From Micavibrio sp. UBA6145 (GTDB lineage Bacteria; Pseudomonadota; Alphaproteobacteria; Micavibrionales; UBA1664), in NCBI GenBank assembly GCA_002423205.1, contig DIUZ01000027.1:1-5176 (forward strand): a stretch of DNA of 5,176 nt, read 5' to 3'. Both the position numbers and the translations under genes were made by a program. The notes under the pieces were generated by a model. That model ran no database searches. It was not told the origin of the DNA and saw only the letters and a list, made by a program, of their open reading frames with translations. Below, in pieces: positions 5,106 to 5,176 of this stretch (position 1 is the first letter of the stretch; each line of letters opens with the position of its first letter).

Positions 5106-5176
5106 TTAGTTGGAAGCAGCGTTTTTCAGTTTTTTCAGAGCGCGCACTTTAACGCGGACCGAAGCCGGTTTCGCAG
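5106..5176 (-). CDS. C-terminal end of a basic protein, possibly HU/IHF-type
   Basis: On the minus strand a frame is open from the window edge to a TAA at 5106-5108, giving the last 22 residues, AKPASVRVKVRALKKLKNAA plus Ser-Asn; the start lies outside the window. Three things favour a real gene: the frame ends just before a terminator that works on this strand, the codons are like those of the strongly expressed genes here, and no gene otherwise occupies this stretch. The fragment is rich in Lys and Arg. Its spacing of PAS, Lys, Ala, Lys and LK-x-A matches, without gaps, the tail of HU/IHF DNA-binding proteins as I remember it (PAS...FKAGKALKDAV). However, the Phe and Gly normal for that tail are Val and Leu here, and 22 residues are few, so the family is only a suggestion; another small basic protein such as a ribosomal protein is possible. 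Confidence 0.55.
   Translation of the reverse strand, partial: AKPASVRVKVRALKKLKNAASN

Noticed and set aside
5054..5152. Small plus-strand frame starting ATGAAAAAACCC after fabH
   Set aside because: It reads through the terminator hairpin and then antisense to the minus-strand gene end, and has no ribosome binding site of note.

Overview
This window looks like part of an alphaproteobacterial chromosome with moderately high GC. The main reason is gene order. A proton-pumping pyrophosphatase (hppA), a BamE lipoprotein, a Cbp3-type cytochrome bc1 chaperone, a DUF177/YceD protein and then plsX-fabH is an arrangement known from alphaproteobacteria, and the bc1 chaperone family is typical of that class. 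The order or genus cannot be fixed from this sequence alone. There are no mobile elements, CRISPR arrays, tRNAs or rRNAs, and no stretch over 300 bases lacks a gene.

Layout, left to right. Bases 1-480 hold the last 159 codons of hppA, followed by a strong intrinsic terminator. Next is a stand-alone gene for a small, apparently exported protein of 103 residues (604-915) that I do not recognise; it has a possible promoter and its own terminator. A gene-free gap (916-1108) ends in a bidirectional terminator that also closes bamE on the minus strand. The 57-base gap between bamE and the divergent bc1 chaperone gene carries two interlocked promoter-like motifs. Their -10 boxes sit so close to the start codons that one or both mRNAs may be leaderless.

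From 1619 to 5037 the plus strand reads as one long transcription unit: bc1 chaperone (1619-2098), DUF177/YceD (2095-2676, sharing ATGA with the chaperone), ribosomal protein L32 (rpmF, 2778-2957, too short for many ORF callers), plsX (TTG start at 3024) and fabH (4078-5037). A possible extra promoter precedes rpmF. A hairpin with a poor U-tract lies between rpmF and plsX and may lower expression of the lipid genes relative to L32. A strong bidirectional terminator follows fabH. Beyond it, on the minus strand, is the last 22 codons of a basic protein running off the window; it may be an HU/IHF-type DNA-binding protein, but the evidence is thin.

Functionally the region joins envelope and energy functions (pyrophosphatase, BAM complex, bc1 assembly) to a ribosome and fatty-acid/phospholipid block (YceD-L32-PlsX-FabH) that links growth rate to membrane synthesis. 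I see no clearly novel multi-gene system. The most notable points are the unusual CoA-pocket residues of FabH, the possible leaderless divergent promoters, the rpmF/plsX hairpin with the TTG start, the break in the usual order after fabH, and the unidentified 103-residue protein.
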